Below, in pieces: positions 63,808 to 64,000 of a stretch of 64,000 nt of DNA. A program made the position numbers and the translations under genes. The notes beneath the pieces are model-generated. The model worked only from the letters and a program-made list of their open reading frames with translations. It searched no databases and was not told where the DNA came from. Each line of letters opens with the position of its first letter. Within the stretch, counting starts at the first letter, position 1. The DNA comes from Desulfosarcinaceae bacterium (lineage in GTDB: Bacteria > Desulfobacterota > Desulfobacteria > Desulfobacterales > Desulfosarcinaceae), in assembly GCA_030066015.1 (NCBI GenBank), contig JASJCL010000003.1, positions 1 through 64,000 of the forward strand. The letters run 5' to 3'.

Positions 63808-64000
63808 GTGCCGGAACTTCCTGAAGTTCAAACAGTGGTGGACGATTTGAAGAAGGCCGGATTGGTCGGGCGCGTCGTGCACTCCGTAGGGGTGCACTGG
63901 CCAAGGAGCGTCGCCACACCAGCGGTGCAGCGATTTCGCAAAGGACTGCGGGGGGCCAAAATCGGCGGCATCTCCCGGCGTGGCAAATTCATCGTCATGG
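63808..64000 (+). CDS. mutM: Formamidopyrimidine-DNA glycosylase, start of gene (cut by window edge)
   Basis: GTG 63808 gives PELPEVQTVV directly after the start. This is the conserved N-terminus of Fpg, in which Pro2 is the catalytic nucleophile and Glu3 is also catalytic. The frame continues KKAGLVGRVV, RFRKGLRGAKIGGISRRGKFIV to the window edge, matching family spacing. It excises oxidised purines such as 8-oxoguanine. Only the first 64 codons are present. Confidence 0.93.
   Translation, partial: MPELPEVQTVVDDLKKAGLVGRVVHSVGVHWPRSVATPAVQRFRKGLRGAKIGGISRRGKFIVM

Overview
The window is GC-rich, densely packed, and reads as the chromosome of an anaerobic deltaproteobacterium (Desulfobacterota, Desulfobacterales/Desulfuromonadales-like). 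The support is a siroheme-dependent (ahb) heme gene cluster, a PPi-type phosphofructokinase, DUF3786 and MetF/MetV-type folate genes, the mfd-PPIase-surA-rodZ order, and a strong selenoprotein candidate. No phage, IS element, CRISPR array or rRNA was seen, and there is one tRNA (Thr, CGT). The taxonomic placement is inferred from gene content and protein style only.

Layout. 1-5.3 kb: a truncated CYTH protein, a beta-helix lipoprotein and a GH13_18 sugar phosphorylase, then an IHF-alpha gene and two small unknown proteins. 5.3-18.4 kb: tRNA-Thr, mfd, a SurA/RodZ envelope-biogenesis operon, mgtE-recO, a GHMP kinase and glyQS. 18.5-25.3 kb: a nucleoside phosphorylase coupled to a divergent NAD-dependent DNA ligase, a small coil protein with DUF3786 behind a possible FNR/CRP-type site, a convergent Ada-AlkA/Ogt alkylation-repair operon, and acylphosphatase. 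25.3-33.4 kb: ftsY, smc and a polar amino-acid ABC transporter. 33.9-42.8 kb: PPi-PFK, PilZ and CBS proteins, the ahbC-hemB-ahbD heme operon and a ClpX-like AAA+ unfoldase. 43.3-49 kb: two small membrane proteins, DAHP synthase with its own aromatic-residue leader peptide and attenuator, a DMT exporter, a DUF3179 protein with an in-frame UGA, and a frameshifted FkbM methyltransferase. 48.6-51.2 kb: the phage-shock system pspABC, divergent from pspF, with a sigma-54 promoter and activator dyads. 51.3-64 kb: Nudix, SpoIIE-type phosphatase, pentapeptide-repeat protein, a MetF-MetV fusion, an orphan sensor kinase, two PAP2 phosphatases, a hydroxyacid dehydrogenase and the start of mutM.

Most notable are two compact signals. 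(1) At 46783-47436 a secreted DUF3179 protein carries an in-frame TGA exactly where the family has the first cysteine of its Y-C-P-L-C motif. It is followed at the right distance by a perfect 7-bp hairpin with a G in the second loop position, as expected of a bacterial SECIS element. (2) At 45287-45424, upstream of DAHP synthase, a 23-residue leader peptide contains eight consecutive aromatic residues (YYFWYFYY) and is followed by a 10-bp GC hairpin with a U-rich tail: a transcription attenuator. Further points of interest are the ClpX paralogue that keeps a ClpP-docking IGF loop, the ligase that lacks the motif IV lysine, and the psp control region.
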